Positions 52,187 through 62,011 are shown, counted from the first letter of the stretch. The stretch: DNA of 64,000 nt from Elusimicrobiota bacterium (GCA_016722575.1 JADKIY010000001.1:124001-188000), one strand, 5' to 3'. Made by a program: numbers and translations. Notes: a model not told the origin generated them from the sequence alone.

Positions 52187-55100
52187 TTAAGCCCGGCCGC
52201 CCTCTTTCGCTGTTTCGGTCGACCGCCGGACAACCATGTAGTACAAAACCGGGACGGCGACCCGGGAGAGAACCGTGGACGCGACTTCCCCGGCCATGAG
52301 GGCCACGGCGAGACCCTGGAAAATGGGATCAAAGAGGATGACCCCGGCGCCCACCACCACCGCCGCGGCCGTGAGCAACATGGGCCGGAAGCGCACGGCC
52401 CCGGCGTCGATCACGGCCTCTTTGAGGGGCATGCCTTCGGCCAGGCGCAGGTGGATGAAGTCGACCAGGATGATGGAATTGCGGACCACGATCCCGGCCC
52501 CGGCGATGAAGCCGATCATGCTGGTGGCCGTGAAAAAGGCCCCCAGGGCCCAATGGGCGGGCAAAATGCCCACCAAGGTCAGCGGGATCGGAACCATCAC
52601 CACCAGCGGAATCAGGAACGAACGGAACCACCCCACCACCAACACGTAGATCAAAAGCAGGGCAAAGGCGAAGGCCAGCCCCAAATCCCGAAAAACTTCG
52701 TAGGTGATCTGCCATTCTCCGTCCCATTTCAGGGCCCATTCCTGGGAATTCCCGGGCTGTTTTGAAAAATATTCCCGCAGATCGAACCCCTCCTTCTCCG
52801 CCATTTCGCGAATGCCGCGGCGGAGCGCCAGGATGGCGTAGACGGGGCTTTCCTGCCGTCCCGCCACATCGGCGATGACGTAACTCGCCCGCTGAAGGTT
52901 TTTGTGGTACACCGGCGCGTCCCGTTCGGTCCGTTCCGTGCGGGTCAAGGATCCCAGGGGGAGCAGGGTTCCGTTTCGCGACATCATTTGAATGCCCCGA
53001 AGCGCGTCCAACCCCCGCCGGTTTTCCGGGGAAAGACGAAGACGGATTTCCACCGACTCCCGGTCCTCCGTGTGGGCCAAACCGAGGGTTTGCCCTCCCA
53101 GCGACAAAGACACCGTTTGGGCCACCGCCGCAGGCGGCAGGCCGTTGAGCGAAGCCTTTTCCCGATCCACCACCAGCCGGTCCAGTGGTTCCACCGCGGG
53201 GACGTAACTGTCCACGTCGACGACCCCCGGGGCGGTTTTGAGCCATTGTTCCAACTTTCGCGCCAGGGCGTCCCGACGGACGTTGTCGGGCCCGTAAAGT
53301 TCAAAAACCAAGGTGGAAAGGACCGGCGGTCCCGGGGGAATCTCGGCGACTTGAACCCGGGCCCCGTATCGGTCGGCGATGGCCTGGATTCCCGGGCGGA
53401 GGACGGTCGCGATCCCGTGGCTTTGGATCCGGCGGGATTTTTTGTCCGTGAGGTTCACCGCCAAGTCCGCTTGGTGGGGACGTTGACGGAGGAAATAATG
53501 GCGCACCAGCCCGTTGAAGTTGTAGGGCGCCGCGGTCCCGACGTAGCCAGTGACCCGCTCCACCTCGGGGGATTCCAAAAGCGCCCGGGCGACCTCGTCC
53601 GCCGCGCGTTTCGTCTGTGAAAGCGCGGCGCCCTCGGGCAGGCTCAGGACCACTTCGAATTCGTTTTTGTTGTCGAAGGGCAGCATTTTGACCGTCACGG
53701 CTTTAAAATAAACCAGGGACGCCGCGGCCGCCAGCAACACGACGGTGCCCAACAGGTACGCCCACCGGGCCCGGGTCGAGGACAGGAGAGTGCCCATCAT
53801 CCGACGGTAGAAATGATCCAGCCGGGATTCCGCGCCGTGCCCCGCGGCGGGGCGGGGTTTCCACCATTCCAAAATGTGCGCGAAGGCCCAGGGACTGACC
53901 ACGAAAGCGATCCCGAGCGAAAACAGCATGGCCACGCTGGCCCCCACCGGGATGGGCCGCATGTAGGGCCCCATGAGACCCGACACGAAGGCCATGGGGA
54001 GAATGGCCGCGATGACGGCCCAGGTGGCCAGGAGGGTGGGGTTGCCCACCTCGGCCACCGCGTCCACCGACAAACGCCAAACGGAGCGGCCGTCGTTCAT
54101 CGTGAAATGGCGATGGATGTTCTCCACCACCACGATGGCGTCGTCCACCAGGATGCCGATGGAAAAGATGAGGGCGAAAAGGGTGATGCGGTTGAGCGTG
54201 TATCCGAGCAGATGGTAAACCAGGAGCGTGAGGGCCAGGGTCACCGGAATCGCCACCAGCACCACCAGGGCCTCCCGAAGACCCAACACCAGCGCCATCA
54301 ACAACGTCACGGAGAGCGTCGCCAGGACCATGTGGAACAGCAATTCGTTTGATTTTTCCTTGGCCGTTTCGCCGTAGTTCCGGGTGACGTCCAGGGCGGT
54401 GCCGGGCAGGAGCAGCGTCGGCCGGACGTCCGCGATCCGCTTCATCACTTCCTCCGCCACCCGGGTGGCGTTTTCGCCTCGCCGCTTGGAAACGGCCACC
54501 GTGACCGCGGGCCGGCCTTCCTTCGCGCCCACGTCTTTTTTGTCCCACTGGGCGACGACGGTTTCCTCTTCGTCGGGACCGTCCTCCACCCGGGCCACAT
54601 CCGCCAGGGTCACCGGCCGCCCGCCGGACACGCCCACGACAATGTTCTTTAAATCCTCAACGGTGCGCACCAGCGCATCGGTTTCCACGGCCACCGATCG
54701 ATCCCCCGCGCGGTGGGTTCCGGCGGGAAGCCGCGCGTTGGAGGCTTCGAGCGTTCCGGCCAACTCCAAAGGCGTCAACCGATGCCGGGCCAGGGCGCCG
54801 GGATCGAAGTGAATCAAAAATTGGCGACGTCGACCGCCGGTGATTTCCGTTTCGGAAACCCCCGGCACCGCGCTGATTTCCCGTTGCAGCGCGGCGGCCT
54901 GGCGCCGGAGGGCGAAGCCGTCCTGGCCCGGGCCGGAAAGATTGAACGCCAGGATGGGCACGTCGTCGATGGAACGGGGTTTGATCAGCGGCTGGGTCGA
55001 CCCCGGCGGCAGGGTGTCCATGTGGGCGAAGGTTTTCGTGTAAACCCGGGTCATGGCCTCCTCGGGATTGGTGCCCACCTTGAAACGAAGAATGAACATG

Positions 55101-55390
55101 GCCAGCCCGGGTTCCGCCGTCGAATAAACGTATTCCACGCCGGGGATTTCCCAAAATCGCCGCTCGCCCACATTGATCAGCCGTTCCTCCACTTCCCGGG
55201 CGCTGGCGCCGGGGAATCCCACAAACACGTCGAACATGGGGACGTTGATCTGGGGCTCCTCTTCCCGGGGCAGGGCGAGGGTGGCGAAAAGGCCGAAGGT
55301 CAAAGCGGCGCCCACCAGGAGGGGCGTGAGCTTGGACCTTAAAAAGGTTTCGGCCAGTCGGCCGGCGATTCCGGCGTGGGGGTTTTTCAT
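52187..55390 (-). CDS. RND multidrug-type efflux pump (AcrB-like)
   Basis: The start at MKNPHAGIAGRLAETFLR (55388-55390) overlaps the stop of the TolC-like gene by 4 bp and gives 1067 residues. Helix 4 holds IGILVDDAIVVVENIHRHF, and the second block has GFIAGAGIVVRNSIILVDF, the AcrB/HAE signatures; two large periplasmic loops lie between. The length and 12-helix plan are normal. It exports an unknown substrate using the proton gradient. No membrane-fusion (adaptor) gene is in the operon. Confidence 0.92.
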   Translation of the reverse strand: MKNPHAGIAGRLAETFLRSKLTPLLVGAALTFGLFATLALPREEEPQINVPMFDVFVGFPGASAREVEERLINVGERRFWEIPGVEYVYSTAEPGLAMFILRFKVGTNPEEAMTRVYTKTFAHMDTLPPGSTQPLIKPRSIDDVPILAFNLSGPGQDGFALRRQAAALQREISAVPGVSETEITGGRRRQFLIHFDPGALARHRLTPLELAGTLEASNARLPAGTHRAGDRSVAVETDALVRTVEDLKNIVVGVSGGRPVTLADVARVEDGPDEEETVVAQWDKKDVGAKEGRPAVTVAVSKRRGENATRVAEEVMKRIADVRPTLLLPGTALDVTRNYGETAKEKSNELLFHMVLATLSVTLLMALVLGLREALVVLVAIPVTLALTLLVYHLLGYTLNRITLFALIFSIGILVDDAIVVVENIHRHFTMNDGRSVWRLSVDAVAEVGNPTLLATWAVIAAILPMAFVSGLMGPYMRPIPVGASVAMLFSLGIAFVVSPWAFAHILEWWKPRPAAGHGAESRLDHFYRRMMGTLLSSTRARWAYLLGTVVLLAAAASLVYFKAVTVKMLPFDNKNEFEVVLSLPEGAALSQTKRAADEVARALLESPEVERVTGYVGTAAPYNFNGLVRHYFLRQRPHQADLAVNLTDKKSRRIQSHGIATVLRPGIQAIADRYGARVQVAEIPPGPPVLSTLVFELYGPDNVRRDALARKLEQWLKTAPGVVDVDSYVPAVEPLDRLVVDREKASLNGLPPAAVAQTVSLSLGGQTLGLAHTEDRESVEIRLRLSPENRRGLDALRGIQMMSRNGTLLPLGSLTRTERTERDAPVYHKNLQRASYVIADVAGRQESPVYAILALRRGIREMAEKEGFDLREYFSKQPGNSQEWALKWDGEWQITYEVFRDLGLAFAFALLLIYVLVVGWFRSFLIPLVVMVPIPLTLVGILPAHWALGAFFTATSMIGFIAGAGIVVRNSIILVDFIHLRLAEGMPLKEAVIDAGAVRFRPMLLTAAAVVVGAGVILFDPIFQGLAVALMAGEVASTVLSRVAVPVLYYMVVRRSTETAKEGGRA

Positions 55391-56739
55391 GGGCGGGACT
55401 CCAGGCCGCGGCCCAAAGCGGCGACCTTTTTTTCCTCTAAAAGTCCGGCGGCGGCCAAGACTCGGACGTGGCTGAGCCACAGGGCGTGGCGGGCTTGCGC
55501 CCGGGCCTTTTCGGCGTCGGCCAGGGCCTGCTCGGCTTTCAGCAAATCCAAAATACTCTGCCGCCCTTCCCGGTAAAGCGGGCGGAAAAGCTCCAGGGAT
55601 TTCCGAGCCTGTTCCACGGTGCGATCCAGTTCCGAAGACACCGCGGCCGCCGTCGCTCGGGCGCGGAGGGCCCGGCGCCATTCGATTTCGCCTTGTTCGG
55701 CGAGGGCGTCCCGGCCCCGTTGGGCCGCCGCGGCCAAGGCCGACGACCGGCGTTCGCGCGCTCCCCGGGCGGGGTCCCCGAGGGACCACTGGGCCCGAAG
55801 CATCAACAGACGTTGGCCCGCGTTGCTTGAAAAGTCGTCGGTGTTCGACTGAACTTCGGCCACCGCGTCCACCGTGGGCCAGGGGAACCGCCCCGCCTGC
55901 CGCGCCGCCGTCGCGGCCTGGAGAGCGCCGCGGTCCAGGATGGCCAAATCCGGGCGGGCGGCCAGGGCTCTGCGCAATTCCTCTTCGGGCGGAAGGGACG
56001 GCGGCACCGAACTCAACGTCCCGGCCATTTCCACCGGCGACGACGAGTCTCCCCGGAGAAGGGCCAGCGTCTCCCCGGCGCCCCCCTCCATTTCCCGGGC
56101 CTCACGTTCTTGGGCCCGGAGGGAGGAGAGAACGGCTTCCGCCGCAAAATAGTCGGACCCCAGAACCAATCCCTTGGCCCGCAATTTTTGCGCGCCCGCG
56201 ATTTCCGCTTCGGCGGCGGCGATGCGCTCCGCCAGCGCGTTTTGGACCTCGCGGGCAAGCAACTGTTGGAGGGCTCCTTCCACCACCATCCTACGCAGGG
56301 ACTGCCGGGCCTGTTCCTCCTCCCAGGCCGCTTTCTCAACGCCCAAGACGCCCAGACGTTCCTGACTTTGAATGGCAAAACCCGCAAAGAGGGGGACTCC
56401 CAAAGCCAGGGAGCTGCGGAGGTGGGTCGTGTAGCCGGGGCGATTCAAAGCGTCCACGGCAAAATCGGAGGCGGCGAAGGACCGCCGATCCAACAGAGAG
56501 GCGAAGGCGTAGACCGGGCCGTCCCCCCGCGTTAAAACGCTGGAGGCCGCCAGCCGGGGGAGACGCTGGGCCCGGGCTTCCGATAACCCCGCCTGAGCCG
56601 CCCGACGCCCCGCGTCGGCGGCGGACAATCCGGGGTTTCGGGCCAGGACGTCGCGGACGAGACTCTCCAGGGAAAGGGGGTCGGCCCGAAGGACGCCTCC
56701 CAACAGGAAGAGAACTCCGGAGAAAAGGATTTTTTTCAC
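55387..56739 (-). CDS. TolC-family outer-membrane efflux protein
   Basis: The start is GTG at 56737-56739, overlapping the DUF2892 gene's stop by 4 bp (450 residues). An ATG nine codons earlier would lie inside that gene. It has a signal peptide (KKILFSGVLFLLGGVLRA) and the doubled coiled-coil repeat of the family, with NPGLSAADAGRRAAQAGLSEARA near 35 and AEQALADAEKARAQARHALW near the end. It pairs with the RND pump directly downstream. Confidence 0.88.
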   Translation of the reverse strand: MKKILFSGVLFLLGGVLRADPLSLESLVRDVLARNPGLSAADAGRRAAQAGLSEARAQRLPRLAASSVLTRGDGPVYAFASLLDRRSFAASDFAVDALNRPGYTTHLRSSLALGVPLFAGFAIQSQERLGVLGVEKAAWEEEQARQSLRRMVVEGALQQLLAREVQNALAERIAAAEAEIAGAQKLRAKGLVLGSDYFAAEAVLSSLRAQEREAREMEGGAGETLALLRGDSSSPVEMAGTLSSVPPSLPPEEELRRALAARPDLAILDRGALQAATAARQAGRFPWPTVDAVAEVQSNTDDFSSNAGQRLLMLRAQWSLGDPARGARERRSSALAAAAQRGRDALAEQGEIEWRRALRARATAAAVSSELDRTVEQARKSLELFRPLYREGRQSILDLLKAEQALADAEKARAQARHALWLSHVRVLAAAGLLEEKKVAALGRGLESRP

Positions 56740-56936
56740 GGGTTCCCGCAGGAACGACCGCCGCATTTACGAAGAAGGGTCATCATGGGGCACCAATTGG
56801 TGAAAGACGATTGGAAGAGGTTTATACCGACAAAGGCCGTGAACCACAACCAATGGACGCTGTGCCATTGGGCCAGGGCCAAGCTCGACAAAACGAAAAA
56901 TCCGGCAATGCCTCTTAAGACGCGTTCGACGTTCAT
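56736..56936 (-). CDS. DUF2892 (YgaP-like) small membrane protein
   Basis: This 66-residue protein has the family pattern: N-V-E-R-VLRGIAGFFVLSSLALA, a second helix WLWFTAFVGINLFQSSFTNWCPM, then a C-terminal Cys pair. Such proteins are two-helix membrane anchors, often beside rhodaneses or efflux genes. Here it heads the TolC-RND operon with a 4-bp overlap. AGGAGG lies before the ATG. Confidence 0.85.
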   Translation of the reverse strand: MNVERVLRGIAGFFVLSSLALAQWHSVHWLWFTAFVGINLFQSSFTNWCPMMTLLRKCGGRSCGNP

Positions 56937-57002
56937 GAGGTCCTCCTATATACCTTTAGACGCGCCAAGGCCCAAAAGGATTCACTTGCGACAGAAATAA
57001 AA

Positions 57003-57036
57003 AGGCCCCTCCCCCCGCCTTCGCGGGGAGAGGGGC
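57003..57036 (-). terminator. Terminator of the cobalamin operon
   Basis: GGCCCCTCTCCCCGC pairs with GCGGGGGGAGGGGCC around a small GAAG-type loop, and the minus strand continues with TTTTTATTT. It lies 15 bp after the btuB-like stop. Confidence 0.85.
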
Positions 57037-57050
57037 CTCGCTCAAGTCGA

Positions 57051-58931
57051 TCAATCCTCGAAGCGAATCGTCGTTCCCATCCAGAACGTCCGGCCCGGTT
57101 GCGGGTTCCGGGTGGTGGAATAGGGGAAGGCGGATTCCGCGTCGAAGGTCAGGGCGTAGCGTCGGTTCAGAATGTTGTCGCAGGCCACGTAGAATTCGGC
57201 CGCGAGAATTTTCTTGGACAACCGGGCGCCCCACACCGCGAAGGTCGGCAGATCGAGCCCCTGTTGGTCGTCTTTTTGAAACTGCCGCGACACGTACCGC
57301 ACCGCGCTGGAAAGCTCCCAGTCGTTGCCGGGTCGCCAGGCGGCCTGGTAGAAGGCCGCGTGCCGGGGCGTGAGGCGCAGGGTCCGGTGGGTGTTTTCCG
57401 TCAGGGAATTCCCGATGGCCCGGGTGTAGGTGTAGGACGCCCGCCCGGTGACCCGGGGGAGGAGGGGGTGGCGGCTTTCCACCTCCGCCCCCGCCAGCTC
57501 CGCTTGGGGGGCGTTTTCGTAAGACGTGAAGCCCCCGTTGACGGTCACCCGGTCTTCGATTTTGGTGTAGAAACCCGTGGCGGACAATCGACGGGCGGAA
57601 TTCCCACCCACCTCAAACCCGAAATCGTAGGACCAGGCTTTTTCCGGCTTCAAATCCGGATTTCCGGAAAAGAAAGCGTCGACGTAATAAAGCTCCAGGA
57701 AGGACGGCGCGCGAAAGGAACGCGCGGCGTTCCCGGAGAGTTTTAAATTCTCCGCGGCGCGCCAAGCCACCGTGAATCGCGGGTTCCAGGTGGGACCGAA
57801 GGCGCTGTGGCTGTCGTACCGCAGGCCCGGCATGAACACCCAGGCTCCCAGGGCGAGGCTCAGCTGCCCGTAGGCCCCGACGTTGGTGATGTGGTTGTCC
57901 CGGGCCGGGGCGAAGGCGGACTCGGCCGTCTTTTGCCCGTCCCATTCGTAGGCCGCCCCCAGGGTCAAAACGTCGGACCATTGAAAACGCGTGTCGTTGC
58001 CCCAGAACCGGTTGTCCTGCTCGAAATCCGGCGCGGCGGATTTGGACGGGCGCGTTTCGTATCGTTGGCCCGTACCGTAAAAAGTGGACTGAACACTGGC
58101 CGAGCCGCCCAGGGGGAGGAACACCAGCCCGTGGCCCCGCTGGGCTTTCTGGTCGACCCGGGCGGCGGGATCGACGGCTTCCCGTTCTTTTTTCCCGTCC
58201 CACTCCTCCACCGGAAGAACGGTCCCGTGGGGATTCCCGACTTCGCCGTCCACGATGGACCCGTCGAGGGCAAAGCGCGCGCCGTTCCCGAAGGTGTAGC
58301 CGGCCTTGAGCGTGCCGTGCAAATTGTCCGAATCCGCGTTCTTTTGAAAACCGTCCGTGAGCGATCGCCCAGCGCTGGCGTAGGCGTCGAACCCGCCGAT
58401 CCGGTGGCGGATGTCGCCTTCGTACAGCTGGGTGTAGTAGGAGCGAAACTCGCTTTTGAAACGGGTCTGAGGCTTGTCCCCCACCGGACGCTTCGTCAAC
58501 AGATGGATCACGCCGCCCGTGGTGTTGGCGCCGTAGAGGACCGACGCGCCCCCACGCACCACTTCAATGCGGTCGATGTCCGTGAGCGGCATCTGGGACA
58601 AATCAAAAAACTGGTTCGAAATGCCCAGGAGCGGAAGGTCGTCGATCAAAATCTGCTGCTGGGCCGACGAGGGCGAGCCCCGGAGGCGCAGGGTCGAAAA
58701 GGACCCGGGGCCGCCGGATTTCTGCACCACCACCGACGGCAGGGGCATCACGCCCTCGTCCAGGGCCGAGGCGCCCAGGGATTCCCAATCCTCCGACGTC
58801 ATTCGGGAAACATTGGTCGGCAGTCGCTTGTCCGGCGTGGAGGAACGCGTGAGAGAGAGAAAAACCCCCTCGTCCTCCGCCCGAAGATGGCCGGCCGTGG
58901 CCAGAATTAAAATGAGTGAGAGGCGCTTCAT
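57051..58931 (-). CDS. btuB: TonB-dependent outer-membrane receptor (BtuB-like)
   Basis: The start at MKRLSLILILATAGHLRA (58929-58931) overlaps the ATPase gene's stop by 4 bp and gives 626 residues. A signal peptide is followed by a short N-terminal stretch and the plug (LRLRGSPSSAQQQILIDDLPL, then DRIEVVRGGASVLYGANTTGGVIHLLTK, about 90-150). A 22-strand-type barrel runs to a terminal aromatic-rich strand (TFWMGTTIRFED). BtuB-size receptors import cobalamin with TonB energy. The riboswitch at the head of the operon supports cobalamin as substrate. Confidence 0.88.
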   Translation of the reverse strand: MKRLSLILILATAGHLRAEDEGVFLSLTRSSTPDKRLPTNVSRMTSEDWESLGASALDEGVMPLPSVVVQKSGGPGSFSTLRLRGSPSSAQQQILIDDLPLLGISNQFFDLSQMPLTDIDRIEVVRGGASVLYGANTTGGVIHLLTKRPVGDKPQTRFKSEFRSYYTQLYEGDIRHRIGGFDAYASAGRSLTDGFQKNADSDNLHGTLKAGYTFGNGARFALDGSIVDGEVGNPHGTVLPVEEWDGKKEREAVDPAARVDQKAQRGHGLVFLPLGGSASVQSTFYGTGQRYETRPSKSAAPDFEQDNRFWGNDTRFQWSDVLTLGAAYEWDGQKTAESAFAPARDNHITNVGAYGQLSLALGAWVFMPGLRYDSHSAFGPTWNPRFTVAWRAAENLKLSGNAARSFRAPSFLELYYVDAFFSGNPDLKPEKAWSYDFGFEVGGNSARRLSATGFYTKIEDRVTVNGGFTSYENAPQAELAGAEVESRHPLLPRVTGRASYTYTRAIGNSLTENTHRTLRLTPRHAAFYQAAWRPGNDWELSSAVRYVSRQFQKDDQQGLDLPTFAVWGARLSKKILAAEFYVACDNILNRRYALTFDAESAFPYSTTRNPQPGRTFWMGTTIRFED

Positions 58932-59746
58932 AACGACTCCTTTGATTCTTTCTTGGAATAGAGAAATTGAACAAAACCGGCCGCGGTCGAATCCCCGGAG
59001 CGAACCGTGGCGTCCAGTCCGTAGATGGCCGAAAGGCGCTCCGGGGACAGCACCTTCGAGGTGGGGCCCAAGGCCCGGCATTGCCCCCCCGACAACAAGA
59101 GGGTGCGAGGGCACCAACCGTAGGCCAAATTGACGTCGTGCAGAATGGCGACGACCGCCAGCCGGCGCTCTCGGCGAAGGCGTTCAATGACGTTCACCAA
59201 TTCGGCTTGATGGCGGGGGTCCAGGTGGGCCGTGGGTTCGTCGAGCAAAAGAAGGTCCGGCTCCTGGGCCAAGGCCCGGGCCAACAGCACCCGCCGCCTT
59301 TCCCCGCCGGACAGCCGGTCCACCGATCGATGGCGGAGCGCGGTCAAATCCGTTTCCTCCAGGGCGCGGTGAACCTCCCGACGATCGGCGATCGAACGGC
59401 GCCCCCACAGGGGCCCGTGGCAAAACCGCCCGAGGGAAACCACGTCCTCCACCGTCATGGAAAAAAGCGTCGAGAGGTCCTGGGGCACCCAGGCCACCCG
59501 GCGGGCGACGGCCCGGGCCGACAACGTCTCCAAGGGATCGCCCCCCAGGCGGATCTCGCCCGACCAGGGCCCCTGGGTTCCGCCCAACAGGCGGAGCAGG
59601 GTGGATTTGCCGGCGCCGTTGGGCCCCAGAATCGCCAAGAGATCCCCGGCCTCCATTTCGAAAGAAATGTCCTTCAAGCCGAAGGGACGGTCGTCCTCCC
59701 AGCGGGGATAGGCGAAGGACAAGTTCTTGACCGAGAGAACGGTCAT
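58928..59746 (-). CDS. btuD: ABC transporter ATPase, BtuD/FecE type
   Basis: The start is MTVLSVKNLSFAYPRW (59744-59746); earlier readings run through the permease gene. It is 272 residues with Walker A GPNGAGKST (about 40-48), signature DRLSGGERRRVLLARAL (about 140), Walker B LLLLDEPTAHLD, and the switch His in AILHDVNLAY. It powers the BtuC-like permease. Four-base overlaps on both sides tie it tightly to the operon. Confidence 0.92.
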   Translation of the reverse strand: MTVLSVKNLSFAYPRWEDDRPFGLKDISFEMEAGDLLAILGPNGAGKSTLLRLLGGTQGPWSGEIRLGGDPLETLSARAVARRVAWVPQDLSTLFSMTVEDVVSLGRFCHGPLWGRRSIADRREVHRALEETDLTALRHRSVDRLSGGERRRVLLARALAQEPDLLLLDEPTAHLDPRHQAELVNVIERLRRERRLAVVAILHDVNLAYGWCPRTLLLSGGQCRALGPTSKVLSPERLSAIYGLDATVRSGDSTAAGFVQFLYSKKESKESL

Positions 59747-60714
59747 CCGAGATTCCTTCGTTCCCGCCGAAGCAGAACCAGAAAAAACGGCGCGCCCAAA
59801 AGAGCCGTAACGACCCCCACCGGGATTTCTTGGGGGGCCAAAACCCAACGGCCCAGGGCGTCGGCCAAGAGGACCAGCGCCGCCCCGAGAACGGACGACG
59901 CCGGCACGCTCCATCGATGATCGGATCCCACGAGCAACCGGGCCATGTGGGGAACCATCAAACCCACAAATGGAATGACCCCGTTGAACGTCACGGCCAA
60001 CCCCGTGGCCAGGGCGGACAAAAGGACGATGCCCCACAACGCTTTGTCGACGGATAGGCCCAGGGCCCGGGCCGTGTCCCGACCCAGGGCCAGGAGGTTG
60101 AGCGCGGGGGACGCCCAAAAGAGGCCGGCCAGGGCCGCGGCGGACAAAAGGAGCAAGGGGATCAGCCGCCCGTAGGGCGGCGAGTCCAAACTTCCGAGCA
60201 GCCAAAAGAGGATGTTCGCCCCTTGATCCCGCCGGGCTTGGGAGAGAATGAAGGTCAGCACCGAGGAGGTGAAGGCGTGCAGGGCCGCTCCGGCCAATAC
60301 CATCAAGGTCGCGCTCGGCGCGCCCGCGCCCCGGGACAAGAGAAGAACCAGGCCCAGGGAAACCAGAGCCCCGACCACGGCCAAGGGGGCGGGTTGCGTG
60401 ACGCCCAAAAGGAATCCCAGCGCCGAACCGAGAGCCGCCCCGCCGGAAAGCCCCAGCAGGTAGGGGTCCGCCAGGGGGTTTCTGAGAACGCCTTGAAGCA
60501 CGCACCCCGCCGTGGAAAGCAAGGCGCCCACCGCGGCGCCCAGAAGTACCCGGGGCAGTCGGAGGCGGAACAAGATGTCCCAGGAAGTCCCGCCGGGACG
60601 AAGCTCGTTCCAATTCCCCAGCGGCACCGCGCCCACCGTCAGGGAGAAAAGAAACGCGCCCAGGAGCAACAAAAGAAGCGCGGGCACCGCCCAGGAGCGT
60701 CGCCGGGCGTTCAC
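59743..60714 (-). CDS. btuC: ABC transporter permease, BtuC/FecCD family
   Basis: GTG start at 60712-60714 overlaps the binding-protein stop. It is 323 residues with about ten membrane helices. Family blocks include RLPRVLLGAAVGALLSTAG, VLRNPLADPYLLGLSGGAALG and FVGLMVPHMARLLVGSDHR (the ATPase-contact loop). It moves corrinoids (or, in the wider family, iron chelates or heme) across the inner membrane; the riboswitch favours corrinoids. Confidence 0.92.
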   Translation of the reverse strand: MNARRRSWAVPALLLLLLGAFLFSLTVGAVPLGNWNELRPGGTSWDILFRLRLPRVLLGAAVGALLSTAGCVLQGVLRNPLADPYLLGLSGGAALGSALGFLLGVTQPAPLAVVGALVSLGLVLLLSRGAGAPSATLMVLAGAALHAFTSSVLTFILSQARRDQGANILFWLLGSLDSPPYGRLIPLLLLSAAALAGLFWASPALNLLALGRDTARALGLSVDKALWGIVLLSALATGLAVTFNGVIPFVGLMVPHMARLLVGSDHRWSVPASSVLGAALVLLADALGRWVLAPQEIPVGVVTALLGAPFFLVLLRRERRNLG

Positions 60715-61520
60715 GGTCGCGCCGCCTCGTCCATCAAATAGGCCAAGGCTTCCACCACCCGGGGCCCCGCCCGGGAAATCAAATCCGCGTCCACCCGAAT
60801 CACCCGCCCGGAACGGACGGCGGGAAGGTCCTTCCAGCCCGGACGGGAACCCAGGTCTTCGGCCCCTTCCACCCCGGTGTGAAAAACGACGTCCGGCCGG
60901 CTTTTGACGATCCATTCGGAGGAGAGGAGGGGCATTTCGTTGGTGGTGTCGGGAACGATGTTGTCGAAGCCGGCGCGCTTCAGCAATTGGCCCTGGAAGC
61001 TGGCGGCCCCGACGGACTGGAGGGGGCGGGGCCAGATTTCGAAATACACCCGGGGTCGATGGGCGGGAAGGGGACGCGCGTCCAACCGGGCCAGCCGGTC
61101 CCGCAGGGCGGACAAAAGCGCCGCGGCTTGCGGTCCGCGTTCGATGGCGTCGCCCAGGACCCGAATCAACTCGAAAACGTCTTCGATGGATTTGGCGTGG
61201 GTGGCGGGCAAAAAGAGGACGGGCAGGTGAAACCGTTTAAAATCCGCCGCGAACCGCTCGTGGGCGCTGTCGGCCAGCACCAGGTCGGGGCGAAGGGCCA
61301 TCAGCACTTCCCAACGGGGTTCCAAGGCCCCGGCCCGGGGCAGGCCCGGGAAATCCCCGGGATGTTCCGAATCGGACACCGCCACGAGCGCGGTCCGCGC
61401 GCCCAGGGCCGTCACGATTTCCGAATGGGAAGGAAGAAGGGAGGCGAGGCGTCGCTCGCGCCCCCCCGCCCAAGCGGGAGCCGCGACGAGGAGCAACAGG
61501 ACCATTCGGCAAAAACGCAT
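60711..61520 (-). CDS. btuF: Periplasmic cobalamin-binding protein, BtuF-like
   Basis: The start is MRFCRMVLLLLVAAPAWA (61518-61520), a clean signal peptide; the frame upstream crosses the riboswitch. It is 269 residues with RRLASLLPSHSEIVTALGA and ALRPDLVLADSAH as in class III binding proteins. Later blocks include SSEWIVKSRPDVVFHTG. It captures cobalamin for the BtuC/BtuD transporter. It is the first gene after the riboswitch. Confidence 0.9.
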   Translation of the reverse strand: MRFCRMVLLLLVAAPAWAGGRERRLASLLPSHSEIVTALGARTALVAVSDSEHPGDFPGLPRAGALEPRWEVLMALRPDLVLADSAHERFAADFKRFHLPVLFLPATHAKSIEDVFELIRVLGDAIERGPQAAALLSALRDRLARLDARPLPAHRPRVYFEIWPRPLQSVGAASFQGQLLKRAGFDNIVPDTTNEMPLLSSEWIVKSRPDVVFHTGVEGAEDLGSRPGWKDLPAVRSGRVIRVDADLISRAGPRVVEALAYLMDEAARP

Positions 61521-61554
61521 TTCGGACCCAACGCCGAGGCGGGAAAAGAAGGGC

Positions 61555-61742
61555 AAAAAAAACCCAACAGGGCGGGAGTCTGTTGGGGGTCGATCGTCCT
61601 TCCCGCGAAGGCGCCTTTCGGCGAAGTATGGCTCGCGCGCCGTAGACCGGACTTGTCCCCGACGTTTCATCGGGGCTTCACCGTTGCGGGGCAGTGCCTG
61701 ATTCGACCAACGCGGTCCTACAGGGCTTCCCCGGCGCGCGAG
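61555..61742 (-). ncRNA. Cobalamin riboswitch with transcription terminator
   Basis: On the minus strand an 11-bp closing stem (CTCGCGCGCCG with CGGCGCGCGAG, 61742-61732 and 61642-61632) encloses the conserved parts of the cobalamin aptamer: GGGGAAGCC, GGCACTGCCCCGCAACGGTGA, GCCCCGATG..CGTCGGGG and AAGTCCGG. After it, CCCAACAG..CTGTTGGG plus eight T (61587-61555) is a terminator. Binding of cobalamin should close the terminator and shut off btuF-btuC-btuD-btuB. The sequence 61743-62011 beyond it contains no gene I can support. Confidence 0.93.
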
Positions 61743-62011
61743 AATAACGTCAGTCTATCAAAAAACCGTTCGATGTCAAGTTTCCGACCCCCGTTCCACG
61801 GCTTTTCCTTTCTCGACCGAGATTTGGTGACGCCCCGCTGGCCGGTCGGGCGGAACAATGGGGGGATTTAGCGCCTGAGGGAGGGTTCGGTCCTCCGTGG
61901 TCCAGGAGACGGGGGCCGACCCCGCCGTGAATTGTTGGATCGAAAAGCACCGCGGTAGTGTCTGGCAATGTTTTGTGGGCGCGGAAGCCGCCACGGAACG
62001 GGCGGCCCCGG

